Shown here in pieces: positions 17,189 to 25,706 of a stretch of DNA of 64,000 bases. Within the stretch, counting starts at the first letter, position 1, and each line of letters begins with the position of its first letter. A program made the translations under genes and the position numbers. The stretch spans positions 248,001 to 312,000 of the forward strand of contig NZ_FOZS01000001.1 of the NCBI RefSeq assembly GCF_900116205.1. The letters run 5' to 3'. A model generated the notes under the pieces. The model saw only the letters and a list, made by a program, of their open reading frames with translations, did no database searches and was not told the DNA's origin. The DNA is from Halostagnicola kamekurae (GTDB taxonomy: Archaea; Halobacteriota; Halobacteria; Halobacteriales; Natrialbaceae).

Positions 17189-18284
17189 CGGTCTCCTCCG
17201 ATCGCGGGCGATTTTCGGCCCCCGAATCGTCCGTCGACCGCCGTTCCTCGGCCCTCGACTCGCTACCGCTGTCGGTCGTCGATTCGTTGCGTTCGTCGGC
17301 CGCCGGATCGTCGCGTTTGTCAGCCGCTGGTTCGCCGCGTTCGTCGGTCGCCGGTCCGTCTGCCGTCGGTTCGTCGCGGTCGCCGGTCGCCGCCGCGTCG
17401 CTCCCCTCGTCCGTGGTCCCGTAGTAGTGCATGAAGATGGTCTCGAGTGAGGGCTCGTCGATCTCGACATCGAGCACGTCGTAGCTCGTCAGGTGCGAGA
17501 GTAACGCGTTGTACTCGCCCGTGTAGGTGAACGTAACTGACCGCCCCGCCCGCTCGAGGTCGGTCGCGCCGTCGATCGGCTCGAACTCGTTCTCTCCCTC
17601 CGCGAGGCGAAGCCGGACCTGTTTCCCGCCGCGGTCGAGCAGGGCCTCGACGTCCTCGAGCGCGACGAGTCGCCCCTCTCGGAGGATGCCAACGCGATCG
17701 CAGACGCGCCGGACCTCGCTCAGGACGTGCGAGGAGAAGAAGATCGTCGTCCCGCGGTCGCGTTCGTCCCGGAGGAACTCGAGCAGCCGCTCCTGTTTCA
17801 GCGGGTCGAGTCCCGAGGTCGGCTCGTCCATGATGACCAGGTCCGGATCGTGCATGAACGCCTGGACGAGCGCGAGCATCTGTCGGTTGCCGCTCGAGTA
17901 CTCCCGTATCTCTCGGTCGAGCGGCGGGGTGAACAGTTCGAGGAGTTCCTCGCGGCGGCTGTCGCCCCGGATCGACCCGAAGTACTCGAGGACCCGCCTG
18001 CCGGTCGACTTTTCCTCGAAGCCCAGATCCGCCGGCAGGTAGCCGATCCGGCGTTTCGCCTCGATGAGCGCCCGCTCGTCGCGAATGTCAGCACCGAGCA
18101 CGCGAGCGGTTCCGGCCGTCGGCTCGAGCAGTCCGAGCAGGAGCCGGATCGTCGTGGTCTTGCCGGCTCCGTTCGGGCCCAAAAATCCGAAGATCTCGCC
18201 CTCCTCGACGGTGAACGCGAGGTCGTTCGCCCCGAGGACCTCTCCGTAGTCTTTCGTCAGCCCGTCGACGTCTATCGTTCCCAT
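17181..18284 (-). CDS. ABC-2 type transporter ATP-binding protein with repetitive acidic tail
   Basis: A 367-residue ATPase. Walker A is GPNGAGKTT (about residues 35-43), the signature-equivalent region reads EYSSGNRQMLALVQA and Walker B is LVIMDEPTSGLDP. The normal ABC and accessory region ends near residue 300 (MHYYGTTDEG). The last ~65 residues are a low-complexity acidic tail with imperfect eight-residue repeats (DERGEPAA, DKRDDPAA, DERNESTT), matched by repeats in the DNA at about 17281-17400. The tail is unlikely to be catalytic. The gene is coupled to the permease downstream. Confidence 0.9.
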   Translation of the reverse strand: MGTIDVDGLTKDYGEVLGANDLAFTVEEGEIFGFLGPNGAGKTTTIRLLLGLLEPTAGTARVLGADIRDERALIEAKRRIGYLPADLGFEEKSTGRRVLEYFGSIRGDSRREELLELFTPPLDREIREYSSGNRQMLALVQAFMHDPDLVIMDEPTSGLDPLKQERLLEFLRDERDRGTTIFFSSHVLSEVRRVCDRVGILREGRLVALEDVEALLDRGGKQVRLRLAEGENEFEPIDGATDLERAGRSVTFTYTGEYNALLSHLTSYDVLDVEIDEPSLETIFMHYYGTTDEGSDAAATGDRDEPTADGPATDERGEPAADKRDDPAADERNESTTDSGSESRAEERRSTDDSGAENRPRSEETDA

Positions 18285-18428
18285 GGGTACTGTTTACATC
18301 CCGCAGGTGATAAATTTCGCCGACAAATGAGTCGCTCGAGGCTCGTTCGCGTTCGATCTTCCGGGTCCGGATCGTTCGCGTTCAGGCTCGAGCTCGTTAG
18401 ACTCGAACCCATAAGATACCTGTCTCGT

Positions 18429-18848
18429 TCAGACTCGAGACTCGATCGTCTCGGCGATATCGTCTAACTCCTTGTCCGCGAGGTCGGGTCTGTCGCCCGC
18501 GACGGCGTGGATCGGGCCGCCGCCGTCGCCCTCGAACCGGGGGACGATGTGACAGTGGACGTGCGGTACTTCCTGGCCGGCCGCCTCGCCGTTGTTGAAC
18601 GCGACCGTGCTCGCGTCGGCGTCGACGCTGTCCTCGACGATCGGGACCAGCTCGTGGATCGTCGCGTAGAGATCGGACGCGACGTCGTCGGGAACGTCGT
18701 TCAATCGCTCGTACTCCTCTTTGGGAATCACGAGGGTGTGTCCTGGCGCGAGCGGATTCGCGTCGAGGAAGGCCACTGTCGTCTCGTCCTCGTAGACGAT
18801 GCGTGCGGGAATGTCGCCGTCGACGATCTGGCTGAAGATGGTTCCCAT
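18429..18848 (-). CDS. HIT-family nucleotide hydrolase/transferase
   Basis: A 139-residue histidine-triad protein acting on nucleoside phosphoramidates or dinucleotides. The triad reads HVHCHIVPR at about residues 98-106, and the opening IFSQIVDGDIPARIVYEDE is a typical HIT start. The ATG at 18848 is chosen because the family begins there; the longer frame upstream is not conserved-looking. It stands alone, about 145 nt from the ABC operon. Confidence 0.92.
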   Translation of the reverse strand: MGTIFSQIVDGDIPARIVYEDETTVAFLDANPLAPGHTLVIPKEEYERLNDVPDDVASDLYATIHELVPIVEDSVDADASTVAFNNGEAAGQEVPHVHCHIVPRFEGDGGGPIHAVAGDRPDLADKELDDIAETIESRV

Positions 18849-19064
18849 ACGCCAGTGTGTGTCGCCTCGCCGTAAGAAGGTTACCCGGTCCGGATTGGCA
18901 GTTTGGTGGGTGCTCGAGCGGCCCTCGGTCGGTACAGGAGAGAGACGTCTCACTCGAGACGGTACGGGTCCGTCCGGTGGCACCTCGATGGAAGTGGTGA
19001 CCACCGAACCGGTGTGCGGATATGAAGGGCGAGACGTTTTATCGGCGGTCGTTGCAAGTCCGGT

Positions 19065-19352
19065 ATGGGAAACGACGAACCCGAGACCGAAGCGGAATCG
19101 GCGGACGACGAGACGGAACGCGAAGGTGAGCGAGTGATGAGCCGGCCGGACGGTGCGGCGATCCTCCGCGAAGTCGCCGACGGCGTGGAGAACGGGACGA
19201 TCGACATCGAAGGCGACGACGGTTTCACGGTCGCGGTTCCGGAGCGATTCGAACTGGAAGTCGAGTACGAGGTCACGGACGACGAGGCCGAGTTCGAAGT
19301 CGAACTCGAGTGGCCGATGGAAGACGGCGAACCGGTATCGCCGGACGAGTAA
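19065..19352 (+). CDS. Amphi-Trp domain-containing protein
   Basis: A 95-residue acidic protein. After a 25-residue charged N-terminus, it has the amphi-Trp-type domain (SRPDGAAILREVADGVENG, then alternating acidic beta strands ending in LEWPM). A TATA-like GTTTTATCG at about 19033-19041 lies about 28 nt before the ATG, consistent with a leaderless transcript. The family is widespread in haloarchaea and its role is not established. Confidence 0.75.
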   Translation: MGNDEPETEAESADDETEREGERVMSRPDGAAILREVADGVENGTIDIEGDDGFTVAVPERFELEVEYEVTDDEAEFEVELEWPMEDGEPVSPDE

Positions 19353-19575
19353 CGCGATTGGTGGCCGACGGAGTCCAGCGGCTACGAATCCGCCGAAACA
19401 CGGCCGGTGGCGAGAACCCACCCCTCGAAGGATAGTTCGGGCCGATAAAACGGACGGGACACGGAGCGCTGTTCGGTTCGCATCGGTAGCGAGCGTGTCT
19501 CTCACAGCAACACGAGCAAGAAAATAGGATATCAGTATCGGACTCAGCTTCGGCGGTCTGCTGCTCGAGCACCCC

Positions 19576-19731
19576 TCAGAGGTCAGGTGAACCGACCTGA
19601 CAGCCACACGGCGAACAGACGTGCTCGGTCGGCCCGCGGCTCGTGATTCGAGTAACCGGCGTGTCACACCGCGGACACCGCGGTAGAAACGACGGCTCGC
19701 GCTCGTCTGGCTCCGAAGGTTGCTCGCTCAT
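19576..19731 (-). CDS. Small zinc-ribbon protein (51 aa)
   Basis: An ATG at 19731 opens a 51-residue frame reading MSEQPSEPDEREPSFLPRCP, then RCDTPVTRITSRGPTEHVCS and PCGCQVGSPDL. The cysteine pattern CPRC...CSPCGC is a compact zinc ribbon, and the acidic N-terminus fits a halophile. Many haloarchaeal genomes carry one-domain zinc proteins of this size, some involved in stress or swarming. It diverges from the candidate structured RNA that begins about 100 nt away. It is easily missed because of its length. Confidence 0.75.
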   Translation of the reverse strand: MSEQPSEPDEREPSFLPRCPRCDTPVTRITSRGPTEHVCSPCGCQVGSPDL

Positions 19732-19797
19732 AGACACCTCACGCGCAGCTTTTTGGGCGCGCCGGCCAGTTGATAGCGGTACGGCTGTCGTGCGAGA

Positions 19798-19807
19798 CGT
19801 TTATATC
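19798..19807 (+). promoter_or_regulatory. TATA box of candidate structured RNA
   Basis: CGTTTATATC is a good haloarchaeal TATA element. Initiation about 25-28 nt downstream would begin at the GGTTTC (19830-19835) that opens the first hairpin of the candidate RNA. Confidence 0.5.
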
Positions 19808-19829
19808 TCGGTAGAATCAACGCAAACAT

Positions 19830-19935
19830 GGTTTCAACCCTATCCGGGTTAGAAACCGCGCCTCGGATGTCTTCACCATCCGGGGCATTTCAGCGCATGC
19901 CCCTCGCGACTGTAGACGCGCGGTTTCTATCTTGT
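19830..19935 (+). ncRNA. Candidate structured non-coding RNA
   Basis: About 100 nt that are non-coding but rich in paired segments. (1) GGTTTCAACCC (19830-19840) pairs with GGGTTAGAAACC (19846-19857), 11 bp with one bulged A. (2) CGGATG/CATCCG (19864-19881). (3) GGGGCAT/ATGCCCC (19882-19903). (4) TAGAAACCGCGC (19850-19861) pairs perfectly with GCGCGGTTTCTA (19918-19929), 12 bp enclosing hairpins 2 and 3. Stems 1 and 4 share bases 19850-19857 and so exclude each other. A U-rich run follows (CTTGTTTGTTG). With a TATA box in the right place, this looks like a transcribed RNA. I cannot assign a known family. Confidence 0.5.
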
Positions 19936-20048
19936 TTGTTGTCGGGTAGTCACTTATACTATTGGGATTCGGGCGGGCAGAAACAGCTCAGGCTCTCATT
20001 CTGTATAACGTTCTTCACTCAAAAATACAGACTGTCTCTACCGAGTCG

Positions 20049-20468
20049 TTATTCTGCGTAAATTGTATTGCATGTGGGCTCAAAAAGTAATTCGCCTTCA
20101 TGTGTCTGATATATACTAACACCGCCAGCCGATCTTGTGGCTTTATCTTCGCAGTACGTCGTCGGCCAAGTATACTCTACTGAATTTCCATCGTCTATTG
20201 CCACGGAGAGTATTGTCGGATTTCCAGTAAATGGTTCAGTGACTTCTTCAGACTGTTCGCCTTCTAAGTTGAATTCCCGTTGGTAGAGTACGCTTTCCTT
20301 GTCATTTGTAACTGTTACAGAGAACGTATGCGCCAAATCTTCCCTGTTATAAATTCGCACTTCATGTGCGAGTTTTTTTGAAAATACGCCTGTACACCCA
20401 GCGAGCGCGATAGTCGAGGCTATTCCGCTTGCCATGAGGAGTTCTCGACGAGTCGTGGAGGGTTGCAT
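20049..20468 (-). CDS. Tat-exported lipoprotein, function unknown (low GC)
   Basis: A 139-residue protein with a Tat lipoprotein signal (TTRRELLMASG, then LAGC at about residues 22-25). The mature part has alternating hydrophobic strands (HTFSVTVTNDKE, ILSVAIDDG), suggesting a beta-sandwich, and two cysteines, CED and CNT, near the C-terminus. Codon use is much more AT-rich than in neighbouring housekeeping genes, which suggests transfer. A TATA-like GCTATTAAG on the minus strand near 20497-20507 fits the start. No function is recognised. Confidence 0.8.
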   Translation of the reverse strand: MQPSTTRRELLMASGIASTIALAGCTGVFSKKLAHEVRIYNREDLAHTFSVTVTNDKESVLYQREFNLEGEQSEEVTEPFTGNPTILSVAIDDGNSVEYTWPTTYCEDKATRSAGGVSIYQTHEGELLFEPTCNTIYAE

Positions 20469-20575
20469 GCTAACTGATGACTGATTACGCTCACTTAATA
20501 GCTTGACATTTCTGGCGGTTTTCGGCTAAGCAGTTCTTGACACGTCCCTGTCGGCGTTCCGCGTCGACGCACAGT

Positions 20576-20905
20576 CTACTCCGTCGCGCGTGTCCGGACA
20601 ACGGCCCCCACGACCGCATCCATCACGACGAGAAACGCCAGAAGTCCAGCGACGGCCACGGAGAAAAGGCCGAAAAAGCCGCCCCAGTAGACACCACCGG
20701 ACGAGTTCAGACCCTCCACGGCGGCCCACATCGAGACGAAGAGGCAGGGCACCGCGAAGGTAGCGAGCACGATGTCAGTGGGCTCACGGGTGTACATCCC
20801 TCGGACAAGTACCGCAAGTTCGACGAGCAACGGGAGTACGAGGAGGGTCAGCGATCCAACATTGAGTAGGGGGAGAGAAAGCAGGTGTGAAGGTGGCAAT
20901 AGCAT
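20576..20905 (-). CDS. Four-helix membrane protein, function unknown
   Basis: A 109-residue hydrophobic protein with three to four predicted helices (about 2-21, 22-37, 45-62, 74-98). No family is recognised. It sits in the same accessory stretch as the low-GC lipoprotein and shares its orientation, about 107 nt upstream. The start could be slightly downstream of the first ATG. Confidence 0.55.
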   Translation of the reverse strand: MLLPPSHLLSLPLLNVGSLTLLVLPLLVELAVLVRGMYTREPTDIVLATFAVPCLFVSMWAAVEGLNSSGGVYWGGFFGLFSVAVAGLLAFLVVMDAVVGAVVRTRATE

Positions 20906-21141
20906 AGATACGATGACATTTGAGCACTGGCTATTATTTTTTTTCGATCTTGTGGCGTAGATTATTGGTGGATCATAGCGCAGTTCCGAGGATTGTTTCA
21001 GACGATTCGTACGTTCCCGAAAGCCGTCGTGTAGATGGTCGACGACTCCGCCTTGCGGTCGGCCAGCAGGAGTCGAATCGTCGATTCGGCGGCTTTCGCT
21101 GGCGGCACATGGCGGTTGCCGGTGTCGCGGTCAGCCAGAAT

Positions 21142-21157
21142 AAATCACGGGTGATTT
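21142..21157. terminator. Palindrome downstream of the uracil-DNA glycosylase gene
   Basis: AAATCAC-GG-GTGATTT (21142-21157) is a near-perfect inverted repeat located 11 nt after the glycosylase stop. It could form a 3'-end hairpin or be a protein-binding site; its position favours transcript termination or processing. Confidence 0.35.
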
Positions 21158-21167
21158 GCCCGCATCT

Positions 21168-21875
21168 TCACTCGAGCACGTCCTCGAGCGTCTCCCGAAT
21201 CGCCTCGAGATACGCCGCGGGTTCGTAGCCGAGTCGGCCGATCCAGACGTCTTGGTACGACGGATGCAGTATCGGCACCAGCCAGACGTCGAGTCCGTCA
21301 CAGCGAATCGGCTCGAGGACGGTCTCGAGAAAGCCCTCGAGCGATCTCCCCGCTGCTTCCAGCACCGTCGCCGTCGCGTGTTTGCCGGTCGCGAGCACCG
21401 CGTCGGGGTCGACCGTCTCGAGTTCGGTCAGCAGGTGGGTGCGGCAGGTTTCCCGTTCCTCGTCGGTCGGCTCCCGGTTGGTCGTCGGGTCGTCCGAATC
21501 GGCGGGAAAGCACTTGACGGCGTTCGTGTAATAGGCGTCCTCGCCGTAGCCGATCCGCTCGAGCATCGACCGAATCCGCCGTCCAGAGTGCCTCGAGGTG
21601 TAGGCTTTTCCCGTCCAGTTGCCGCCCCGCCAGCGATCGGCGTCGGGGTTGCCGAAGCCGGGTGCCTCCCCGACTACGACGATGTTCGCCTCGTGACTGC
21701 CCGTTCCCCACGAGATGCACTCGCGGGAGTCGACCAGCGCCGGACAGCGCGCGCACTCGGCCTCGAGGACGTTTCGCCGCCCCGGAAACTCGGGATCCGT
21801 CCCAGAACTCGCATCGGGCACGCTCGAGGCGAGGCGGCGCTCGAATTTGACGCCTTCGCTCGACTCTCGCGGCAT
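21168..21875 (-). CDS. Uracil-DNA glycosylase, family 4/5-like (Fe-S)
   Basis: A 235-residue base-excision repair enzyme. The first motif is VVVGEAPGFGNPDADR, and the last is LHPSYQDVW, where the His-Pro-Ser loop contacts DNA. Four cysteines suited to a 4Fe-4S cluster are visible: two in AECARCPAL, one in AVKCFP and one in RETCRTHL. The loop after GEAPG is longer than in classical family 4 enzymes. The start at 21875 (MPRESSEG) is chosen because the alternative at 21932 would overlap the divergent gene head to head. Confidence in the family is high; in the start it is moderate. Confidence 0.85.
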   Translation of the reverse strand: MPRESSEGVKFERRLASSVPDASSGTDPEFPGRRNVLEAECARCPALVDSRECISWGTGSHEANIVVVGEAPGFGNPDADRWRGGNWTGKAYTSRHSGRRIRSMLERIGYGEDAYYTNAVKCFPADSDDPTTNREPTDEERETCRTHLLTELETVDPDAVLATGKHATATVLEAAGRSLEGFLETVLEPIRCDGLDVWLVPILHPSYQDVWIGRLGYEPAAYLEAIRETLEDVLE

Positions 21876-21930
21876 TCGCTCGCCGATCCGATAGACAAGT
21901 TTACAGTCGCCCGGTGGGTAGGTGACCTCC

Positions 21931-22158
21931 ATGAACGCAGAACTGGGGGTCGAACTCGTCACGCTGGTACTCTACACGATCGGCGCTGGCGTTCTCACCG
22001 CGGGCGGTCTCGTCGTCGAGTACGCGAGCTTTCAACACATCGCTGCCAGCGAGGGGACGCTCGCGCTGTGGCTCGCCGCCATCGGCTTCGTGATGCTCTA
22101 CGCGGGTATCTACGGCATCGGATATCAGAAACTGCTCGCGAACCTGGTCCGAAACTGA
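21931..22158 (+). CDS. Small membrane protein, function unknown
   Basis: A 75-residue protein with two hydrophobic helices (about 8-27 and 42-65). The ATG at 21931 gives the most natural start; a GTG 9 nt upstream is possible. It is divergent from the uracil-DNA glycosylase and lies about 95 nt before ileS on the same strand. Conserved small membrane genes are common at such places in haloarchaea, but I do not recognise a named family. Confidence 0.65.
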   Translation: MNAELGVELVTLVLYTIGAGVLTAGGLVVEYASFQHIAASEGTLALWLAAIGFVMLYAGIYGIGYQKLLANLVRN

Positions 22159-22252
22159 GTTCGCCGCCGCGTCGAGATGTCTTCGGCCGGTCGCTCTATG
22201 GCCGACCTGCGATATCGATTCCTCTTTACTTCCCCAGCGAATTAGCACAGCC

Positions 22253-25200
22253 ATGAGCAGGTTCGGCGAGGTCGACGACCAGTACGACCCCGAAGCGGTT
22301 GAGCAGCGGGTCTTCGAGTACTGGGACGACGTCGACGCCTACGAGCAAACGGTCGAGCATCGCGCGGACGGCGAGTCGTTTTTCTTCGTCGACGGCCCGC
22401 CGTACACCTCCGGGTCCGCCCACATGGGGACGACCTGGAACAAGTCACTGAAAGACGTCTACATCCGCTACCTTCGGATGTGCGGCTACGACGTGACGGA
22501 CCGGCCGGGCTACGACATGCACGGCCTCCCGATCGAAACCCAGGTCGAGGAAAATCTCGGGTTCGAGAACAAAAAGGACATCGAGGAATTCGGCGAGGAG
22601 AACTTCATCGACGCCTGCAAGGAGTACGCAGAAGAGCAACTCGAGGGGCTCCAGGAGGACTTCAAATCCTTCGGCGTCTGGATGGACTGGGACGATCCCT
22701 ACAAGACCCTCTCTCCGGAGTACATGGAGGCCGCCTGGTGGGGCTTTTCGAAGGCCGCAGACCGCGGGCTCGTCGAGAAGGGCCACCGCTCGATATCGCA
22801 GTGTCCGCGCTGTGAAACCGCCATCGCGAACAACGAAGTCGAGTACGAGGACGTCGAGGACCCCTCGATCTACGTCAAATTCGACCTCGAGGATCGAGAC
22901 GGATCGATCGTCATCTGGACGACGACCCCGTGGACCATCCCCGCCAACACCTTCGTCGCCGTCGACGAAGAGGGCGACTACGTCGGCGTTCGAGCGGAGA
23001 AAGACGGTGAGGAGGAACTCCTCTATCTCGCCGAGGCCAAACACGAGGAAGTCCTCAAAGAAGGTCGCTACGAGGACTACGAGGTCGTCGAGGAGCTGAC
23101 AGGCGAGGACCTGCTCGGCTGGTCTTACGAGCACCCGCTCGCCGAGGAGGTCCCCGACCACGTCGACGTCGAGGGCGCGCTCGAGGTCTACGCCGGCGAC
23201 TACGTCGACACTCACGGCGACGGCACCGGGCTCGTCCACTCCGCGCCGGGCCACGGTGAGGAGGACTTCGAACGCGGGACGGAACTCGACCTGCCGGTCT
23301 TCTGTCCCGTCGGCGGCGACGGCGTCTACACCGACGAAGCGGGTACGTACGAGGGTCAATACGTCAAGGACGCAGACGAGCAGATCATCGCCGATCTCGA
23401 GGCCAAGGGCGCGATGCTCGCCGCCGGCCACACCCACCACAGCTACGGTCACTGCTGGCGCTGTGACACGGGCATCCTTCAGATCGTCACCGAGCAGTGG
23501 TTCATCACGATCACCGACGTCAAAGACGAACTCCTCGAGAACGTCGAGGACAGCGAGTGGCATCCAGACTGGGCGCGGGACAACCGCTTCCGGGACTTCG
23601 TCGAGGATGCCCCTGACTGGAACGTCTCCCGCCAGCGCTACTGGGGGATTCCGCTCCCCGTCTGGACGCCCGAGGGGCGGGACGACGACCAGGACATGAT
23701 CGTCGTTAGCGACCGCGAGGAACTCGCAGAACGCGTCGATCAGGATATCGACGCCGAGACGGTCGATCTCCACAAGGATACCGTCGACGACCTGACGATC
23801 ACCGAGGACGACACGACCTACACCCGCGTTCCGGACGTCTTCGACGTCTGGCTCGACTCCTCGGTCGCCTCGTGGGGCACCCTGAACTACCCGTCGGACG
23901 AGACCGAATTCGACGAGCTCTGGCCCGCTGACTTCATCCTCGAGGCTCACGACCAGACGCGGGGCTGGTTCTGGTCCCAGCTCGGAATGGGCACGGCGGC
24001 GATGGGCGAAGTGCCCTACGACGAGGTCCTCATGCACGGCCACGCGCTCGACGAGGACGGCCGCAAGATGTCCAAGTCGGTCGGCAACGTCGTCGAACCC
24101 GACGAGGCCATCGAGCGCCACGGTTCGGATGCGATGCGGCTGTTCTTGCTCTCGGCGAACCCGCAGGGAGAGGACATGCGCTTCTCGTGGGACGAGATGG
24201 CGACCCTGGAGAACCAGCTTCGAACCCTCTGGAACGTCTTCCGGTTCCCGCTACCGTACATGCGCTTGGACGAGTTCGACCCCACCGAGAGCGACCTCGA
24301 GTCGCTCGAAGACGACCTCGAACTGGTCGACGAGTGGATCCTCGCGCGCCTGCAGTCGACCAAAGCCGAGATGACCGAGGCCTTCGAGGAGTTCCGACAG
24401 GACCGCGCGCTCGATGCGCTGCTCGAGTTCGTCGTCGACGACGTCTCCCGCTTTTACATTCAGGCTGTCCGCGAGCGGATGTGGGAGGAAGACGACAGCG
24501 CCTCGAAGGAGGCCGCCTACGCGACGATCTACCGCGTCCTCCGAGAGACAGTCGCCCTGCTCGCACCCTACGCGCCGTTCATCACCGAAGAGATCTACGG
24601 CACGCTCACCGGCGAGGACGAACACGACACCGTCCACATGTGCGACTGGCCCGCGGTCGAGGAAACCTGGGAGGACCCGGAACTCGAGACCGACGTGGCA
24701 CTGCTGCGCGCCATCGAGGAGGCGGGTGCGAACGCCCGCCAGCAGGCCGGTCGCAAGCTCCGCTGGCCGATCACGCGCGTCGTGGTCGCCGCGGACGACG
24801 ACCGCGTCGTCGAGGCCGTCTCCCGCCACACCGACTTGCTCGCGGATCGGCTCAACTCCCGCGAGGTCGAACTCGTCGAACCGGGCGAGCAGTGGGGCGA
24901 ACTCGCCTACAGCGCCGAAGCGGACATGAGCGAACTCGGTCCCGCCTTCGGCGGCCGCGCCGGCGAGGTCATGACCGCGCTCAACGAGGCCCGCGTCGAG
25001 GAGCCGACCCTCGAATCGCTCGAGTCGGCGGTCGAGGACGCACTCGAAGACGGCGAGGAGATCACCGACGAGATGGTCTCGTTCGTCACCGAGACCCCCG
25101 ACGACATCGCCGGCACCGCGTTCGGCCTCGACGGCGACGACCGCGGCGTCGTCTACGTCGACGCCTCGCTCACCGAAGACATCGAGAGCGAAGGCTACGC

Positions 25201-25459
25201 TCGGGAGGTCGTCCGCCGGGTTCAGGAGATGCGCAAGGAACTCGATCTCGATGTCGAAGAGCGCATCGCGCTCGACCTCGAGATCGAAGACGACCGCGTC
25301 GCCGACCTCGTCGCCGACCACGACGAGTTGATCCGCGAGGAAGTCCGCGCCGACGAACGCGGGTCGCTCGAGGACGGCTACCGCAAGGAGTGGGATGTCG
25401 AAGGTGTTACGATGGAGATCGCGATCGAGTCGCTGTCGGTTGCGGAAGCCTCGGATTAG
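22253..25459 (+). CDS. ileS: Isoleucyl-tRNA synthetase
   Basis: A 1068-residue class I synthetase that charges tRNA-Ile. The HIGH motif appears as HMGT (about residues 57-60) and KMSKS as GRKMSKSVGNVV (about 604). The CP1 editing domain includes TTTPWTIPANT. The anticodon-binding and C-terminal zinc-less domains are of the archaeal/eukaryal type. A TATA-like CTCTTTACTT lies about 30 nt upstream. Its last 14 codons are copied, slightly changed, about 135 nt downstream (see the repeat entry). Confidence 0.97.
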   Translation: MSRFGEVDDQYDPEAVEQRVFEYWDDVDAYEQTVEHRADGESFFFVDGPPYTSGSAHMGTTWNKSLKDVYIRYLRMCGYDVTDRPGYDMHGLPIETQVEENLGFENKKDIEEFGEENFIDACKEYAEEQLEGLQEDFKSFGVWMDWDDPYKTLSPEYMEAAWWGFSKAADRGLVEKGHRSISQCPRCETAIANNEVEYEDVEDPSIYVKFDLEDRDGSIVIWTTTPWTIPANTFVAVDEEGDYVGVRAEKDGEEELLYLAEAKHEEVLKEGRYEDYEVVEELTGEDLLGWSYEHPLAEEVPDHVDVEGALEVYAGDYVDTHGDGTGLVHSAPGHGEEDFERGTELDLPVFCPVGGDGVYTDEAGTYEGQYVKDADEQIIADLEAKGAMLAAGHTHHSYGHCWRCDTGILQIVTEQWFITITDVKDELLENVEDSEWHPDWARDNRFRDFVEDAPDWNVSRQRYWGIPLPVWTPEGRDDDQDMIVVSDREELAERVDQDIDAETVDLHKDTVDDLTITEDDTTYTRVPDVFDVWLDSSVASWGTLNYPSDETEFDELWPADFILEAHDQTRGWFWSQLGMGTAAMGEVPYDEVLMHGHALDEDGRKMSKSVGNVVEPDEAIERHGSDAMRLFLLSANPQGEDMRFSWDEMATLENQLRTLWNVFRFPLPYMRLDEFDPTESDLESLEDDLELVDEWILARLQSTKAEMTEAFEEFRQDRALDALLEFVVDDVSRFYIQAVRERMWEEDDSASKEAAYATIYRVLRETVALLAPYAPFITEEIYGTLTGEDEHDTVHMCDWPAVEETWEDPELETDVALLRAIEEAGANARQQAGRKLRWPITRVVVAADDDRVVEAVSRHTDLLADRLNSREVELVEPGEQWGELAYSAEADMSELGPAFGGRAGEVMTALNEARVEEPTLESLESAVEDALEDGEEITDEMVSFVTETPDDIAGTAFGLDGDDRGVVYVDASLTEDIESEGYAREVVRRVQEMRKELDLDVEERIALDLEIEDDRVADLVADHDELIREEVRADERGSLEDGYRKEWDVEGVTMEIAIESLSVAEASD

Positions 25460-25594
25460 AACTGCCGAGCGGTGCGAGGCAGCTTTTTAGACCAGGTTTT
25501 TCGAGGAGTGGTAAGCGATAGCGAACCCGACGAGAAAAAGGTGGATGCCGAGATCGCGATCGAGTCGCTGTCGGTCGCGGAAGCATCGGACTGA
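25415..25594 (+). repeat. Direct duplication of the ileS 3' end
   Basis: Bases 25415-25458 at the end of ileS reappear at 25550-25593 with about three changes. Both copies encode EIAIESLSVAEASD followed by a stop. The second copy is in frame with a GTG at 25508 and could give a 28-residue acidic peptide. Between the copies lie two oligo-T runs and a segment (ACCAGG...GAACCCGACGAG) that looks like a dispersed intergenic repeat. The second copy is probably a relic of recombination with another ileS or of local duplication, not a gene. Confidence 0.75.
25484..25501 (+). terminator. Oligo-T terminator of ileS
   Basis: Two T5 runs (25484-25488 and 25497-25501) follow the ileS stop within about 40 nt. 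Archaeal RNA polymerase terminates at such oligo-T tracts without needing a hairpin. Confidence 0.45.
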
Positions 25595-25706
25595 TCGCCG
25601 TCGCGTGGGCGAATGCGACGGCTACTCGTCGCCGTTCTGTTGCGTATCGGACCGTTTCAAAACACGATTGTTCTCGCTCGAGACCGTTCGCGTCGTCGAT
25701 CGGCCG

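Noticed and set aside
19830-19857. A CRISPR repeat-like palindrome (GTTTCAACCC...GGGTTAGAAAC)
   Set aside because: It resembles haloarchaeal CRISPR repeats in its first bases but occurs only once, with no spacer array or cas genes nearby. The pairing is better explained as part of a structured RNA.
22445-24121. A 558-codon antisense frame within ileS
   Set aside because: Long antisense frames are expected in GC-rich haloarchaeal genes. The product shows no domains, and the sense strand is plainly ileS.
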